Assembly: GCA_026545225.1 (NCBI GenBank)
Contig: CM048845.1
Coordinates: 83,665,033-83,729,032, forward strand
DNA length: 64,000 bases
Reading direction: 5' to 3'
From: Cornus controversa
Taxonomy: Eukaryota > Streptophyta > Magnoliopsida > Cornales > Cornaceae
Both the position numbers and the translations under genes were made by a program. This document shows, in pieces, positions 21,881 through 33,520 of the stretch (the first letter of the stretch is position 1; the number at the start of each line of letters is the position of its first letter). The notes below the pieces were generated by a model, which had not been told where the DNA came from, did not search any database, and saw only the letters and a list, made by a program, of their open reading frames with translations.

Positions 21881-22445
21881 CTAAAACTTCTAATTTCTAA
21901 CATTATCTTAAAACCTTCCTCTTTTTGCTCTCTATCACTCCTCATTTCACGTTTTGTATGAATTGTTGAATATGTACTTACGAATAATGGTAAAAAATTA
22001 GGAATTATAAAACTTTCCATCTTCTCCTATTAAAATTTATCCTTTCCCCCCTATTCCTCACATTTTCTCTTCTCTCGTTACAACAATTTTTTGTTATAAT
22101 TAATAGTAAAATAACAAGAAATTTAGGTACAAAATCAATAAATGAACAACCAAGTCATCTAAAAGAATTACTAAAAGATAATACAATAATAAAAGATAAA
22201 TATATTAATGACTTAGATTTATAATGATAATAAAAAATTCTTTTCAAATAACATGAAAAAATAATAAAAGAAAGTGAACCAAGTAAAAAAAATGCCTCTA
22301 GAAGATCGTACAGATCCATTGAACTCACTGAAGAAGACAACTTTACGTGAGTAATACAACTCTTCTCTTGTAAGCTTTAATTTTTTTTTTAATTCTTGCA
22401 GATCAAATCGTCTTTATTAGAATATGGAGTTCCAGACGCCATTCA

Positions 22446-22915
22446 TTAGTCCCTTCGGGGTCCCTTAGTGCACTTCGGTGTCACTTTTTTGTCCCTTCGG
22501 GTCCCATAGTGCACTTCGGTGTCACTTTTTCGTCCCTTAGTGCACTTCGGTGTCACTTTTATTGTCCCTTCAGGGGTCCCTTAGTGCACTTCGGTGTCAC
22601 TTTTTCGTCCCTTTGGGGTCCCTTAGTGCACTTCGGTATCACTTTTATTGTCCCTTCGGGGTCCCTTGGTGCACTTCGGTGTCAATTTTTTTTGTCCCTT
22701 CGAGGTCCCTTAGTGCACTTCGGTTTCACTTTTTCGTCCCTTCAGGGTCCCTTGGTGCACTTCGGTGTCACTTTTTCGTCCCTTCGGGGTCCTTTGGTGC
22801 ACTTCGGTGTCACTTTTATTGTCCCTTTGGGGTCCCTTGGTGCACTTCGGTGTCACTTTTTTGTCCGTTCGGGGTCTCTTGGTGCACTTTGGTGTCACTT
22901 TATTATCCCTTCAGG
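22446..22915. repeat. Minisatellite, 42-44 bp unit, about 11 copies
   Basis: The core TGCACTTCGGTGTCAC recurs at 22,469, 22,510, 22,541, 22,585, 22,628, 22,670, 22,714, 22,756, 22,798, 22,841 and 22,883, spaced 41-44 bp apart except one 31-bp step. Units also share GTCCCTTCGGGGTCCCTT. Because the unit lacks stops and is often 42 bp (14 codons), overlapping open frames of up to 169 codons arise in several frames; these are artefacts. A CTTCTCTTG(T/C)AAGCTT(T/C)AA plus poly-T segment flanks the array at about 22,357-22,390 and again at 22,985-23,015. Confidence 0.95.
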
Positions 22916-23015
22916 GTCAGGCCAAGTCACCACGATGCAGCAGACATCCGTCAATATCTCGGCGGCAGGTGAGGTCACCCAATTCTTCTCTTGCAAGCTT
23001 CAATTTTTTTTTTTG

Positions 23016-23195
23016 TAAAGATAGTTTATACTCATATCAAGTAGTGATTTTTTTTTTCATGCAGAGACAGTTTATACTCATGTCATGAGTGTTTTTTTTT
23101 TTTGTAGACAGTTTATACTCGTGTCAAAGAGTGTCATCTTTTTTTTTTTTTGGTAGACAGTTTATACTCGTGTCAAGGAGTGTCATCGACAGTTT
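23016..23195. repeat. Four-copy tandem repeat with poly-T spacers
   Basis: The motif ACAGTTTATACTCGTGTCA, with small changes, occurs four times at about 23,022, 23,066, 23,107 and 23,157. The copies are separated by GAGTG and runs of 9-14 T. A fifth diverged copy (ACAGTTTTTAGGCTCGTATC) follows at 23,188. Confidence 0.85.
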
Positions 23196-23856
23196 TTAGG
23201 CTCGTATCGGGGAGCATTTTTAGCTTTAATTAGTCTTCAGCTTTGCAAGACTCAGGAGACAGTCTAAGCTTGTGTTAAAATGTGTGAATCAGCTCGGCGT
23301 CAATTTGAAGATTTTCTTCTTGTTTTATTTCTTCATAATACTCTTCTCATACTTGAGAAGAAATATCGTCTTTGAACTCGTCTCCCCACCCCGAAGGAAG
23401 AGGTATTTCATTCGTCGTGGTTCATACAGGAGGATTGAACCTCACCCAATATGCTTTTATTCCGCTACGAGATTCGATCCAGACAGCATCTTCGGGCTTT
23501 AGTCCCCACACTTTTCCTTTTTCTAGTCTTTTAATTTTTTGACCCTCTCGTTCCATCTGGGATTGTAAACGATTTTATTCTTATTCCTCGCTTTCTTCTT
23601 TGAGACATTCGTTTCGCTGATTGTTAGAGACAGTTCGAGAAAGTGACTCTTAAGACATCACTCGTGTGTTTCCAGGCAATGATTCTTGCGAGATCTTTTT
23701 ATAATCATTCCTTTCTTGAGCATTCTTCTTTGGCCTCCAAGCAAGCACAGTATTTTGAACTCTCCTACTTGAAGTTGTTTGAGTGAAATTTGATGGATTA
23801 TTCCGATACCGCATCTTCAACATAAATCCTCGAGATTCGTCATTTTGGTTATGCTT
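23196..23856 (-). mobile_element. Downstream internal region of the Ty3/gypsy element, decayed
   Basis: On the minus strand, downstream of gag, broken coding-like stretches can be read (for example VLAWRPKKNAQERNDYKK and KVWGLKPEDAVWIESRSG) between stops. Codon-like composition and higher GC than the surroundings support membership in the gypsy element. No protease, reverse transcriptase, integrase or 3' LTR was recognised. The element is therefore non-autonomous or truncated on this side, and the tandem arrays to 22.4 kb may also belong to it. Confidence 0.45.
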
Positions 23857-25590
23857 TTATTTTTCTTGTTTCCTTCTTGGAACTTCTTTCTTATTTCTGG
23901 GTTTGATAAAATGTGTAGGCCTTTTTAAAAGACAGGCGTGAATCTTGCCCCCATGCCAAGGATATTTCATATGAGAGAGCTGAAAATGAGTCTTGTATGG
24001 AAGGTTTGCCCCATGTCTGTTCAGTCTTCTATCAAGGTTTTCTTGACTTAATGTCTTATTTAATCGAGAACTATCAGATGAAGTCACGGAAGGAACACGA
24101 TGTGTTTTTTGATACAGGTCGTTAGAGACGATACTTGTAACATAAGATGTATTTATTTCATCGTTCGAGTTAGGAAGTATTTCATCTTCCTCTTCCTCTT
24201 CAGACTCAACCTCTTCATCTTTAAAACAGTTGTTAGACAGATTGGGAAAGGCAAAAGCCTTTGCACCACGACTTGTTATGCTGAGTTCCATATCATAGGC
24301 ACGAGTAACCAATTTTTCAAATGTACGAGGCTTGATTCTTTGTAGAATGTAAAGAAGCTCCCAGTGCATGCCTTGCATACACATTTCGACTGCTGATACT
24401 TCAGAAAGACGATCTTTGCAATCAAGACTTAGAGCTCGCCAACGGTTGATATAGTCGACCACAAGCCCGTCCTTAATTTGTTTCGTGCTAGTGAATTCTA
24501 GCATGCTTATTGTTCTACGAGTACTATAGAAGCGCTTAAGAAACTCTCGCTCCATTTGCTCCCAACAGTCAATACTTCTAGCTTTGAGGTCCGTGTACCA
24601 ATCAAATGCATTCTCTTTGAGGGAACGAACAAATTGCTTGATTAAGAGATCTCCTTCGGTGCCAGCGTTATTGCAGGTCTCCACAAAGTGTACAACATGT
24701 TGTTTGGTTGCCTCTTCCATTAAATTGTTGGAACTTTGGCGGTTGATATCCCACTAGCGTCTTTAAGTTGTCAATTCTTTCGTTGTAGGGTTTTGAGTAC
24801 ACAAGAGTGGTTTGAGTGGCACCGCCATACTGTGCTCGAATTGTGTTCGTTATTATATCTTGCAACTGTTGGACATATAACAAAGCGATTGGCGAAGCAG
24901 GGTTAGTTTCGTCAGCCATGTGTCTTAACGCAGATGTGTGATGACGCTCTTTTGATTGGGTACCTTGAAGAGAGGAATTTAAAGTATTCACAAGCAAATG
25001 TGTTGACTTATCAGGATTTTGGATTTTAAGCTTCCTCATTAGCGCGGCGATCTGCAAGTCCTTCTCTTCGACAGTCTTTGTGAGGTTTTCGATTGTGCAC
25101 GCCATGACTGCCAGTTGGTCTTCCACCGAGTTTATTCCAATCATTATAGCTACGACAACATTCGAATAGGAAAGACCTTGAGGGCCAACATTCTTTGAAG
25201 GGACCGATTGTTCTGAAATCTCAAGTAATGACTCTGAGAGCGAACCGACACTAGAGTTGGTGTCAGAGACGGAGTGGGGTAAATGTGGTGGTGCCGACTT
25301 TTCTGAAACTACGCTAGAGTTCTTTGCCCCTGAGGATCAATGGTGTTAACATGTTTAGTTTTCACATCCATTGGTTTAACAGGATTGGTTTTTACCAAAT
25401 CTTGCTGATTCTTGAGCGAAGCAATTGCTTTGGTCTTGCTACGCGTCATAGGACCTGCTGAGGTGCTGCTGGCACTTGACAGGTTCCTAGTGTTCTTGTT
25501 ACTGTTTGCGGCAACTTTGGTGTTAGCCATTGCAGCAACGATTTCTTTTGAGTTTTTCTTGTTTGTCGTCTGAACCTTGGGAGGAGCCAT
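23857..25590 (-). pseudogene. Ty3/gypsy gag pseudogene
   Basis: The frame starts at MAPPKVQTTNKKNSK (ATG at 25,588-25,590). It passes a basic SAGPMTRSKTKA stretch, then a coiled-coil-like VMACTIENLTKTVEEKD segment, then PPKFQQFNGRGN, then the retrotransposon gag core: FVRSLKENAFDWYTDL, WEQMEREFLKRFYSTRRT, VDYINRWRALSLDCKDRL, EMCMQGMHWELLYILQ. An acidic stretch (about 24,180-24,210) and a basic tail follow, with the stop at 23,857. Two frameshifts break it: one near 25,320, and one near 24,703-24,707 where about two bases are missing between GRGN and KQHVVHFVET. No zinc knuckle is seen. This gag type is widespread in plant gypsy elements. Confidence 0.9.
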
Positions 25591-25652
25591 AGATTCTGAT
25601 GAGCAGAGTTTTGGATGTATGATGTAGGAGATAGAGATGAGAGGTAGAGTTG

Positions 25653-25670
25653 GTCCCACCGGGCGTGCCA
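25653..25670 (-). promoter_or_regulatory. Gypsy primer-binding-site-like sequence
   Basis: Read on the minus strand, TGGCACGCCCGGTGGGAC lies six bases downstream of the LTR end and upstream of gag. Position and the TGG start fit a tRNA primer site; the tRNA was not identified. Confidence 0.7.
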
Positions 25671-25676
25671 AAAATT

Positions 25677-26119
25677 TGTACACACAAATTTCGTATCCGA
25701 AAATCTAGGAACGAAAATTAGTGACAAATAAACAATTTTATTAATTTAAAAAGAAGGGGTACAATCTTCTGTGAATCTTTACAAAAGAAATATGAAGATA
25801 AGGTCCTTTGATTCGATCTCCTTGGTAATCCGGCTTCAAGGGCTGCAAGAGCTTGATCTTGAGTTGGATTGAAACTTTAGTGAAGAACGGCACGTGGATG
25901 ATGTGCTTGTTGTTCTTCTCCTTCAAGGTTTATGTGCTTTGGAGCTTTGGATTTTGAGTGAAGACTTCTGCAGAGTTTTAGCTTTTTCTGAGAATCTTCT
26001 GGGCCTCCTTTTCCCACCTCTGGACCTTTATTTATAGGCTCACCTGAGGGGTAGATTTGTAACTTTCTTTTCTTTTGATAATTATCCTATAATTATCTTT
26101 TATGATAATTTTGATAATT

Positions 26120-26166
<47 letters not shown>

Positions 26167-26356
26167 TATCCATTAGACCCATTTTTAAGTGGGCTTTGAC
26201 TTCTCAGACAATTTAGACTAGCCCATAACTCATTTATTTGTGGTGGGTCTGGGCTTCAAATTATCTGACTCATTGAACCACATTTCAAAGTGAGCCAAAT
26301 TGAAGATAAACCCAAATTGTATTTTGGGTCCATCATGTAATTTTTTAATGTCTACA
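25677..26356 (-). repeat. Ty3/gypsy 5' LTR
   Basis: On the minus strand the LTR runs from TGTAGACATTAAAAAATTAC to TGTGTACA, a TG...CA pair with TGTA/TACA ends, 680 bp. It contains CTATAAATAAAGG at about 26,026-26,038, a credible TATA box about 320 bp into the LTR, and an AT microsatellite at 26,126-26,162. It lies directly upstream of the primer site and gag. No second copy of this LTR is present in the window. Confidence 0.85.
26126..26162. repeat. (TA)n microsatellite inside the LTR
   Basis: About 18 TA dinucleotides. Confidence 0.9.
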
Positions 26357-26852
26357 ATGATACTTTCCCAAAATCGAAATTATTGATCAATGGAGGAAGA
26401 ATATCACCATTTTTGTTTAATAAGATACCAAAGTGGATGATTGACTCATTCCATACTAGAAATAATAGCAGAAAATCCTTTGATAACATAGATTCCTATT
26501 TCTCAATGATATCCCACAATCAAGACAATTGGCTGAATCTCGTGAAACCATTTCATAAAAGTTCATTGATATCTTCTTTTTTATAAAGCAAATCGACTTC
26601 GATTCATCACCTCTGCTTTTATTGTAACAAAAGATTTCCTTTTTATGTGAAAAAGGCCCGTATCAATAATTATGGTTTTAAGTATGGACAATTCCTCAAT
26701 ACCTTGTTCATTAGCAACAAAATATTTTCGTTGCGTGTCGGTAAAAAAAAAATGCTTTTGGAGGGGGGAGAGAGATACTATTTTACCAATCGAGTCATAG
26801 GTTTCAAACATATTCATACCTAATGATTTTTCACAAAGTGGTGACAAAACGC
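26357..26852 (+). pseudogene. ycf2: Nuclear plastid insertion: ycf2 fragment
   Basis: The plus strand reads plastid Ycf2 coding sequence: [85 protein letters not shown]-type residues, [20 protein letters not shown] and [14 protein letters not shown]. It is broken by a one-base insertion in a T run at about 26,580 and further shifts, for example around the A run at 26,740-26,750. Ycf2 is a large essential plastid protein; this roughly 500-bp piece is a nuclear copy (NUPT) without function. Its left edge touches the gypsy LTR exactly. After about 26,852 the plastid match ends. Confidence 0.92.
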
Positions 26853-29139
26853 TTCTTTGGTGGCAAAGAAAGAGATGAACTTGACAAAACGTGGGGTTTA
26901 AAGATGGTAGGGTTACATTTTGGATAGAGAGAGTAGATTAGAATGATTCTGTTCGGATGGTAGGAGATTCTTTTTTATGTTTTTGCTTTCAAAAATTTTG
27001 CAACAAATTTTTGTGTTACCAAGTATGCTTCCAATCACAATTGAACACACTTTACAACAAAAATGTTATTTCTGTTTCGAATAAAAATAGAAACACAAAA
27101 TGGAATTGATTGTCAAACAGGCTCTTAATTATAATCTGTTAATTATCCACTCGATTATTACTCATCGTTAGCTCTAACATACTAAAATAAAATTAAAAAA
27201 AGAAAAGGAGAAAAATAAGATATGCATAATCGACCATGCATTTTGATAGATGATGTGCTTGACTTAAAAAAACCCACGGGAGAATAACGAATTAATGTCT
27301 GTGTTTTGAACGATCATTTGTCTCTTTGATTTGAAAATTATTGTAAAACAATCACTACTGTGTTTTGATTGTATGCATTAGTTTTGATTAGTCCTGAGCA
27401 ATAGTCATTACCTTATTGTGTGGCATTGCTTTGATTTGCTCTGCTTTACCTGTTGGATGGCTTGTCAACAGGGTAGGATTTGAATTCAGAGGTGCAGTGT
27501 AATTGTTGAAAGTAAAAGGCAAAAAAAAATAAAATGATATTTTAAAAATGATGTATAATTGTTTCATTATTTATGTCATATTAGACAAATAGAAATGCAT
27601 GATAATCTAAATAGAAACTGCGAAAGAGTCAGAGATTTATTTCATGAAAGGCATATTGAACATGATAAATTGATTTTTTTTTGCCTTTTACAGTGCAGTA
27701 AGATAGTAATCTAAAAAATGAAAGTGCTCGTTAATCATTATGTCATTATTTGCAACAAAAAAAAAAAGTAAAGAAAGATTCAAAAATAAAAAATACACAC
27801 ATTGAGTTTATAAAATTATAGTGATAAATTAAAATAAGAATAGGGAAAAAAAAGAATAAGAAGAGAAAATTTGGTTACAATACTACATCACACATGAGTT
27901 GAGTGATGTAATGGGTTCAGACTATATATACTTGTATATATATATGGCCTAATATGTAATGGGTTCACACTAAAGTATATTTTTGTATAACAAAGTAAGA
28001 TTTGAATAAAATTAATATTGCCATCTACTAGTATCACCATAAAACATAGAACTCTAGAATTGAAAATATATATACGTCTATATAATTAATATCACCAACC
28101 CTCAGAATTCTTGCATTTGAGAAATGAACTTGGGTTATGTCCTAGTCTGAGAGAAATTCCTGGTCTGGGGCTTGTATACATTGGTATGATTGTATGGATC
28201 AAGATCTCCTTTTTTTGAGAGGAGATCTTGTGATACGTGGTGAGACATAAAACATTATTTTTATATATTTCATGTTTTAAAAATTTTAGACAAACAGAGA
28301 CCAAATCTCTTTAAATAAAGAATCCACTTAATTTGAGAGTTTCATGAAAAATTCTCTGTTTAATGAGTTTAAAATTCTGTTTATTATATAGAGTCATCAA
28401 ATATTCAACAATTTCACATCAAACATGTAAAAGCCCACTTAAAAATATATATATACCAGACCTTAACCAACAATCCTTTCTTGAAAATCTTATTAATACT
28501 CTTGTTAAACATAAATTAAATTAAAGAAATATTTTTTTTATTTCTTATATGTAATAAATATTTTTATTTGTTATGTTAGGTTAAGTTTAATTAATTCATG
28601 TACAACTAATTAATAATTTAAATTATAATCTATTTAACACTTGGGAGCAATAGTGGATTAATCAGTTTTTATTACAAAGGACAATTTTATTTTATTTAAT
28701 TTTAGTCAGTTTTTTAACTGTTCATTGTTTTTCGTGAAAGAGTTTCTCTAGCTGTTTTTTTTTTTTTTATTATTGTTATAAAATACGTACTGATTTATCT
28801 ATATTATACAATATATCATTCACTTTACACATTTGAACACATAGAAAAGAATTAATTTGAAAAGTTGATATTTTAAGAAATTAAATCTTATAGCATGCAT
28901 AAAACATCTAAAATATAAATCTACATGAAATAAAAAATAGAAGAAACGAAATTCATAAGAACTATGAGTTACATAAACATCCAATAAATAATTCTAAAAC
29001 TACCCTTCCAGCTAACTCAAAGATATGTATTGTTAATTTTAGGAGAATTTCAAAACAGTTTTGAAGGGTAATTTAGGAAAGATCCATTTTTTTGCATTAC
29101 CTTTACAGAATTGACACTTATTTTGGGGCCAGCTTATTG
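26853..29139. other. AT-rich intergenic stretch
   Basis: No gene or transposon end was recognised. The only structured site is the hairpin at 28,201-28,229. Confidence 0.5.
28201..28229. other. Perfect 10-bp inverted repeat (hairpin)
   Basis: AAGATCTCCT and AGGAGATCTT flank a 9-nt loop of T6 plus GAG. The stem is perfect. No association with a transcript is visible. Confidence 0.6.
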
Positions 29140-29725
29140 TAGGTTTTTTTTTTAGTAGGCCTTGAAATTATTATAGGATTGGAGTCACGAACGGCACACT
29201 GCCCAGACAGGCCCATTGGCGATTTTAGTGGGCCGGCCCAAAATCCATTAAAAGTAACAAAATATATGTCACATAAATAATAAATTATTATATTTTTCGC
29301 AAGTCAATAAAAGATATATTAATACGGATAACATAATACTGAAACAAAATCTAAAACAAACTCTACGTCTACCATTATAAATTATAATTTATTTATAATA
29401 AGTTAATAGCCATGCTTTAAATATACTTTAAATATTCTCATATAAGTAACTACAAACTTATACAAGTAAATAGATGATAAAAGTTAGAATTTTGTGTGGC
29501 TTACCTCCGATTGTTTTTAAAAAAGTTGCAAAACCATACCTACCGTTTAATCTCAGTTGAAAATTACTGTTACCCATGACACGTAACAAAATAGAAGCAA
29601 AATCTAAAAAAATTCTTAAAATGTCTATTTGCATGTCATATACATATAGTAATAGATTTTCACAACACTCTCAGCTCTAAAGAGCTCCTTGATGACTCGT
29701 GATGTTGTAATGTCTCTTGTGTTTA
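29140..29725. repeat. Dispersed repeat, copy A (pairs with 57,940-58,460)
   Basis: Shares with 57,940-58,460, in order, GTGGGCCGGCCCAAAAT, AAAATATATGTCACATAA, ATAAGTAACT, a GATGGTAAAAGTTAG-like stretch, ACACGTAACAAAATAGAAG-like sequence and TGATGACTCGTGATGTTGTA. Neither copy shows ends or coding sequence. It may be an old transposon or LTR fragment. Confidence 0.75.
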
Positions 29726-30719
29726 ATATTTTCATTTGAGTAATGATATGTATAATGAAAATTATTACTAAATGAGCATCGAATTACTTTCTTATCCATC
29801 AAATAGTTTTAGATGAATAGAGAGTTATTCGATTATTTATTCGGTAATAACTTTTATTATCCTAATCATTTTCCTTTTTATTTTCGTCACAAAAGAAACA
29901 AATGCTTTTAATGTGCATCAAACCATTTCTTGTTGTATATGGACATCATGCCTTTAAACAAATTTAGATCTACAATTTGATATAGAAAGGTGATTCTAAG
30001 GAACAGAACACAACATGATCAAGAAGCAATGAAAAGAATTGTCATACTCTCTAGCCACAATAAATGAACTTGAAACCCACCCATGTCAAGAGATTGGAGT
30101 TAGGAAGAATTTGGAGAAGCAAACATTGATCAAGAGCAAAGAAACATACTAGCAAAGGAAGCCTAAAGTAATACAAGATGGCAAAATGCTAATACAGTAG
30201 AGAAGCCTCAAGTAAAGAGAGAGCTTGATCGTGTGCTAGGTGTTGGAAAATTAGGTTTTAGCAGTGGAAGCAAAAGATTGACTTTCCCACTTGTTTTAAG
30301 AATAATTAAGCGAGTTAGGTAGGTTCATACTTTTGGAAAATTTGTTAATTATCAATATGAGAATACTTTATAAAAATCTTGTCACCTTACACGAACAAAC
30401 CAATCATGAATCCGATGAACAACACCTCTCGACTTTGAACACTTTATTGATAGGTCAAATGAATTCAAAATCAAGTGTATAATATATAGTTGGAAAGCTT
30501 ATTGAGTTTAGTTTCTAACGTTATAAAGAACGTATTAATATTTTTAAAATTTTGTAATTATGGTTAACTGAGAGGTTGAGGTTGACCCTTGCAGTCCAAT
30601 GGTTATACGTGTACAAGTTTAGTGTGATCGTTTTAATCATAACTTTTCTATTTTCTTAATATAATCTAAACAATAAGGAGCATAAAATTTTAAAAAATAA
30701 TTTAAATAAATAGGAATAG

Positions 30720-31790
30720 GAAATAAATACCAAAAAGTACCCAAAAAAATGGGAAGAAGAACATGTTCTCAGCTGATAAATAATCTTATATTAATTTATT
30801 TCCTTATATAAGAATTCTTAAGTTATATGCTTATATATATATATATATATATTAGGGATATAATTTATTTATGAGTATTAAGTTATAAAAATTATAATAT
30901 TATTTTATAATGACATTTTACTTACTTTTTAAAAGATTTTGGGCTGGGCCATATGTTTCTCGGACTGGGTTTGTGGACCACACATGGATCTAAAACACAA
31001 ACTCAGGCCCGTCCACCTAATGAATGGGAGGAGCAGGAGTGACAAAAATTTTCAAACTGGCGGGGACCCGCTCCACCCCATTTAACCGATGTTTGTCAAT
31101 TGCTAGCGGAATATGGTTAAACATTTTTTGGTTTAACGTAGTTAGGATATGTGACTATGTCTAATACCATTGTATCTGAGGTTTAGATAGTTAGATACAC
31201 AATATAAGGTTATAAAACAAAACACAGCAAAAATCAGAACATATAGTAAGTTTCTCTGAATTTACTATGTAGATATCAAAATGCTTGAGTGCGTTATATC
31301 TATTTTCAAAATCAAAAATTACTTTTTCAAAACTAATTGTAACTTTGTGTGAAATTTCAAATATAAAGATACAAGAATATTATTTTAGAATGTAATAACC
31401 ACAAAATTTTTTAGCAAATACTCCAGGAGTGACTAACACATTCCCCTTACATAATTCAACCCTTGATTTCAAAAACGTGGAGCCACTATATATAAAAAAG
31501 GGTCTTTTAAAAAAAAAAACAATAGAAATACTTCAAAATTTCATTTTGTGAAAAATATATTTTCAAGGTGACCTAAAACACATAAGCCCAATGTAGTTGG
31601 CGACTACATAAATTTCTACATTTGGTCTTACATCAAATATTTTTTTGTAGCATTAAGTTAATGTTTCAATTCGCATTGTTCTATTGATACAACTATTGAA
31701 ACAAGTGCGGATCGAAAATCAGGCACGACAATTATCATATGATAATATTTAGAAATTTCTATCTTTATATATTTTTGCAAAAGCTTAGAT
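30720..31790. repeat. Diverged traces of the duplicated block
   Basis: Short collinear matches to the 4.8-8.6 kb block appear: GAAGAACATGTTCTCAGC at 30,754 (like 1,758), the ACATTTTTTGGTTTAACGTA stretch at 31,120 (like 5,150), and GATAATATTTAGAAATTTCT at 31,742 (like 8,553). Between them nothing matches. This looks like an older, eroded copy. Confidence 0.5.
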
Positions 31791-32179
31791 TTTCCCTCAA
31801 ATCTTCCCTCTTCTGAAAGAATAGTGTATCAATTTTGTTCTAGTCGTGATTTTAGGAATTTCTTAAAAGACAAAAGTTTACTGTTGCAAACAATTAATTA
31901 AAATTTGTCAACGCCATCCAATTTGATGTATCGTTATATGTCACAATTCATTAAATCATTCCTCTTAATAAAAAATCATCGATGTGAATTTTTGTTTATT
32001 TGCAAAGTTTTAGGAAATGCAATATTTTTTCACTTATTTTACTTTCTATTCTAAAAGAAAAGCTCCAATTGTCAGGAGAATAAAATCCAGCAAAGAGGTT
32101 CTTCAATCCAAACATAAAGTCCAAACTTTTAAACTTGAAAAGATAAACTCAACTTTATGCGTGAACTGAAAAATTTTAT

Positions 32180-33075
32180 GTTGTGTTTGATATGCAGGAA
32201 TGGAATAGAATGGAATGCTAGTTCCAATCATTTCTTTGTTTGATATGAATTTTAAAGTATAATGAAAATGTATTACCAAAAAAGAAAATTCATTCCACAA
32301 TTAAACTAATGGAATGAGCATTCCATTCCTAGTAAGATTAAAAAAAAAAAATCATATTATCAAAAAACCCTTCACCTCCACCATCACATTGCCTCTGCCA
32401 CCACCGCCGCCATCATCACCTCCACCACCACCACCTTCCTCCACCACCACACCACCACTTCCACATTGCCACCTTCCTCCACCACCATCGTCGCCGCCAC
32501 ATCGCACCGCCAACACCTCCATATTGCCACCTTCCTCCACCGCCACCACACCACCTCCACATCACCACCTTCCTCCACCAACATACCACCACTTCTACCC
32601 CCACCACACCACTACCATCATCTCCATATATTCACCTTCTTCCACCACGAAATCCACATCGCCACCTTCCTTCATCGGTACCACATCGCCACCATCTTCA
32701 CTGCCACCACCTCCACATCCCCACCTTCCTCCACCATCACCGCCACCCCCACCACTACCATTACTACTACCTCCACATAGCCACCTTCCTCTATCACCAC
32801 ACCACCAACTCCTCTTCGCCACCTTCCTCCACCACCTCCATCTCCACCACCACACCACCTCCGCATCGCCACCTTCTTCCCCAACACACCTTTGTTAGTT
32901 TAATTTATTTGTTACTAGGAAGTGTATTTGGACAATTTGATTTAAATTTATTTCATTCTTATCTCATTTCATATTTGCAACCAAACAATAGAATGAGAAT
33001 GACCATTTCATTCCATTTTCATTCTCATTTCATTCTTACCTACATTCCATTCCATTACTATGTACCAAATGCAAC
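32180..33075. mobile_element. GGAATGG-family TIR element, copy 2
   Basis: The ends GTTGTGTTTGATATGCAGGA and, read inward from the right, GTTGCATTTGGTACATAGTA are imperfect inverted repeats, each followed by GGAATGGAATG motifs. The 500-bp middle (32,380-32,890) is CCACCA/CCTCCA-rich and gives long Pro/His/Thr frames on one strand and Gly/Val frames on the other, not real proteins. The family is the same as at 15,057 and 49,164. Confidence 0.6.
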
Positions 33076-33408
33076 ATTATTGTAATATAATGGATCAAGA
33101 CACTTTAATGAGACCTTTGATTTTTGAAAAAATGATATATTTTTCGAATTCGGTTATTTTCGAATGAGTTTATATGAGTGGGGTGTGACTTCATCATGAT
33201 ATCATTATGTTGATGACGTCATGATGATGTCATCTCTACTCAAAAAATTTTATTTTAAAACTGTCGAATTCGACGTCTATATCATTACTATTGATTTTTT
33301 GACTGACCAATTAAATATGGATTTAGACTATCTGATTGATCAAATCACCACAAATTCTTGTGCCTACACACCTTCATGTTTATGAATAGGTGGAGTCTCA
33401 TTTTTAAT

Positions 33409-33520
33409 TTTGGTAAACTTCTCTGACCTCCCTTGAAATTTGACTTAATTACCCTCCAATTAAAATTTTTAAAAAATTACTCTGACACCCTTGTCAGACC
33501 AAAGATCCATTAAATAAAAT
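33409..33520. mobile_element. Solo Mutator-like TIR remnant
   Basis: GGTAAACTTCTCTGACCTCC, then a TTGAAATTTGA motif and a TCTGACACCCTTGTCAGA segment, match the outer end of the element at 10,878. No inverted partner was found within about 2 kb. Confidence 0.45.

Noticed and set aside
22509-23088. Overlapping open frames of 107-169 codons
   Set aside because: They translate the 42-44 bp tandem array in several frames because the unit has no stops. Composition repeats every 14 residues and no gene signals are present.
32314-32898. 194-codon Pro/His/Ser/Thr-rich frame and overlapping frames on both strands
   Set aside because: CCACCA/CCTCCA repeats inside a TIR element are open in all frames. 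No domain or start context.
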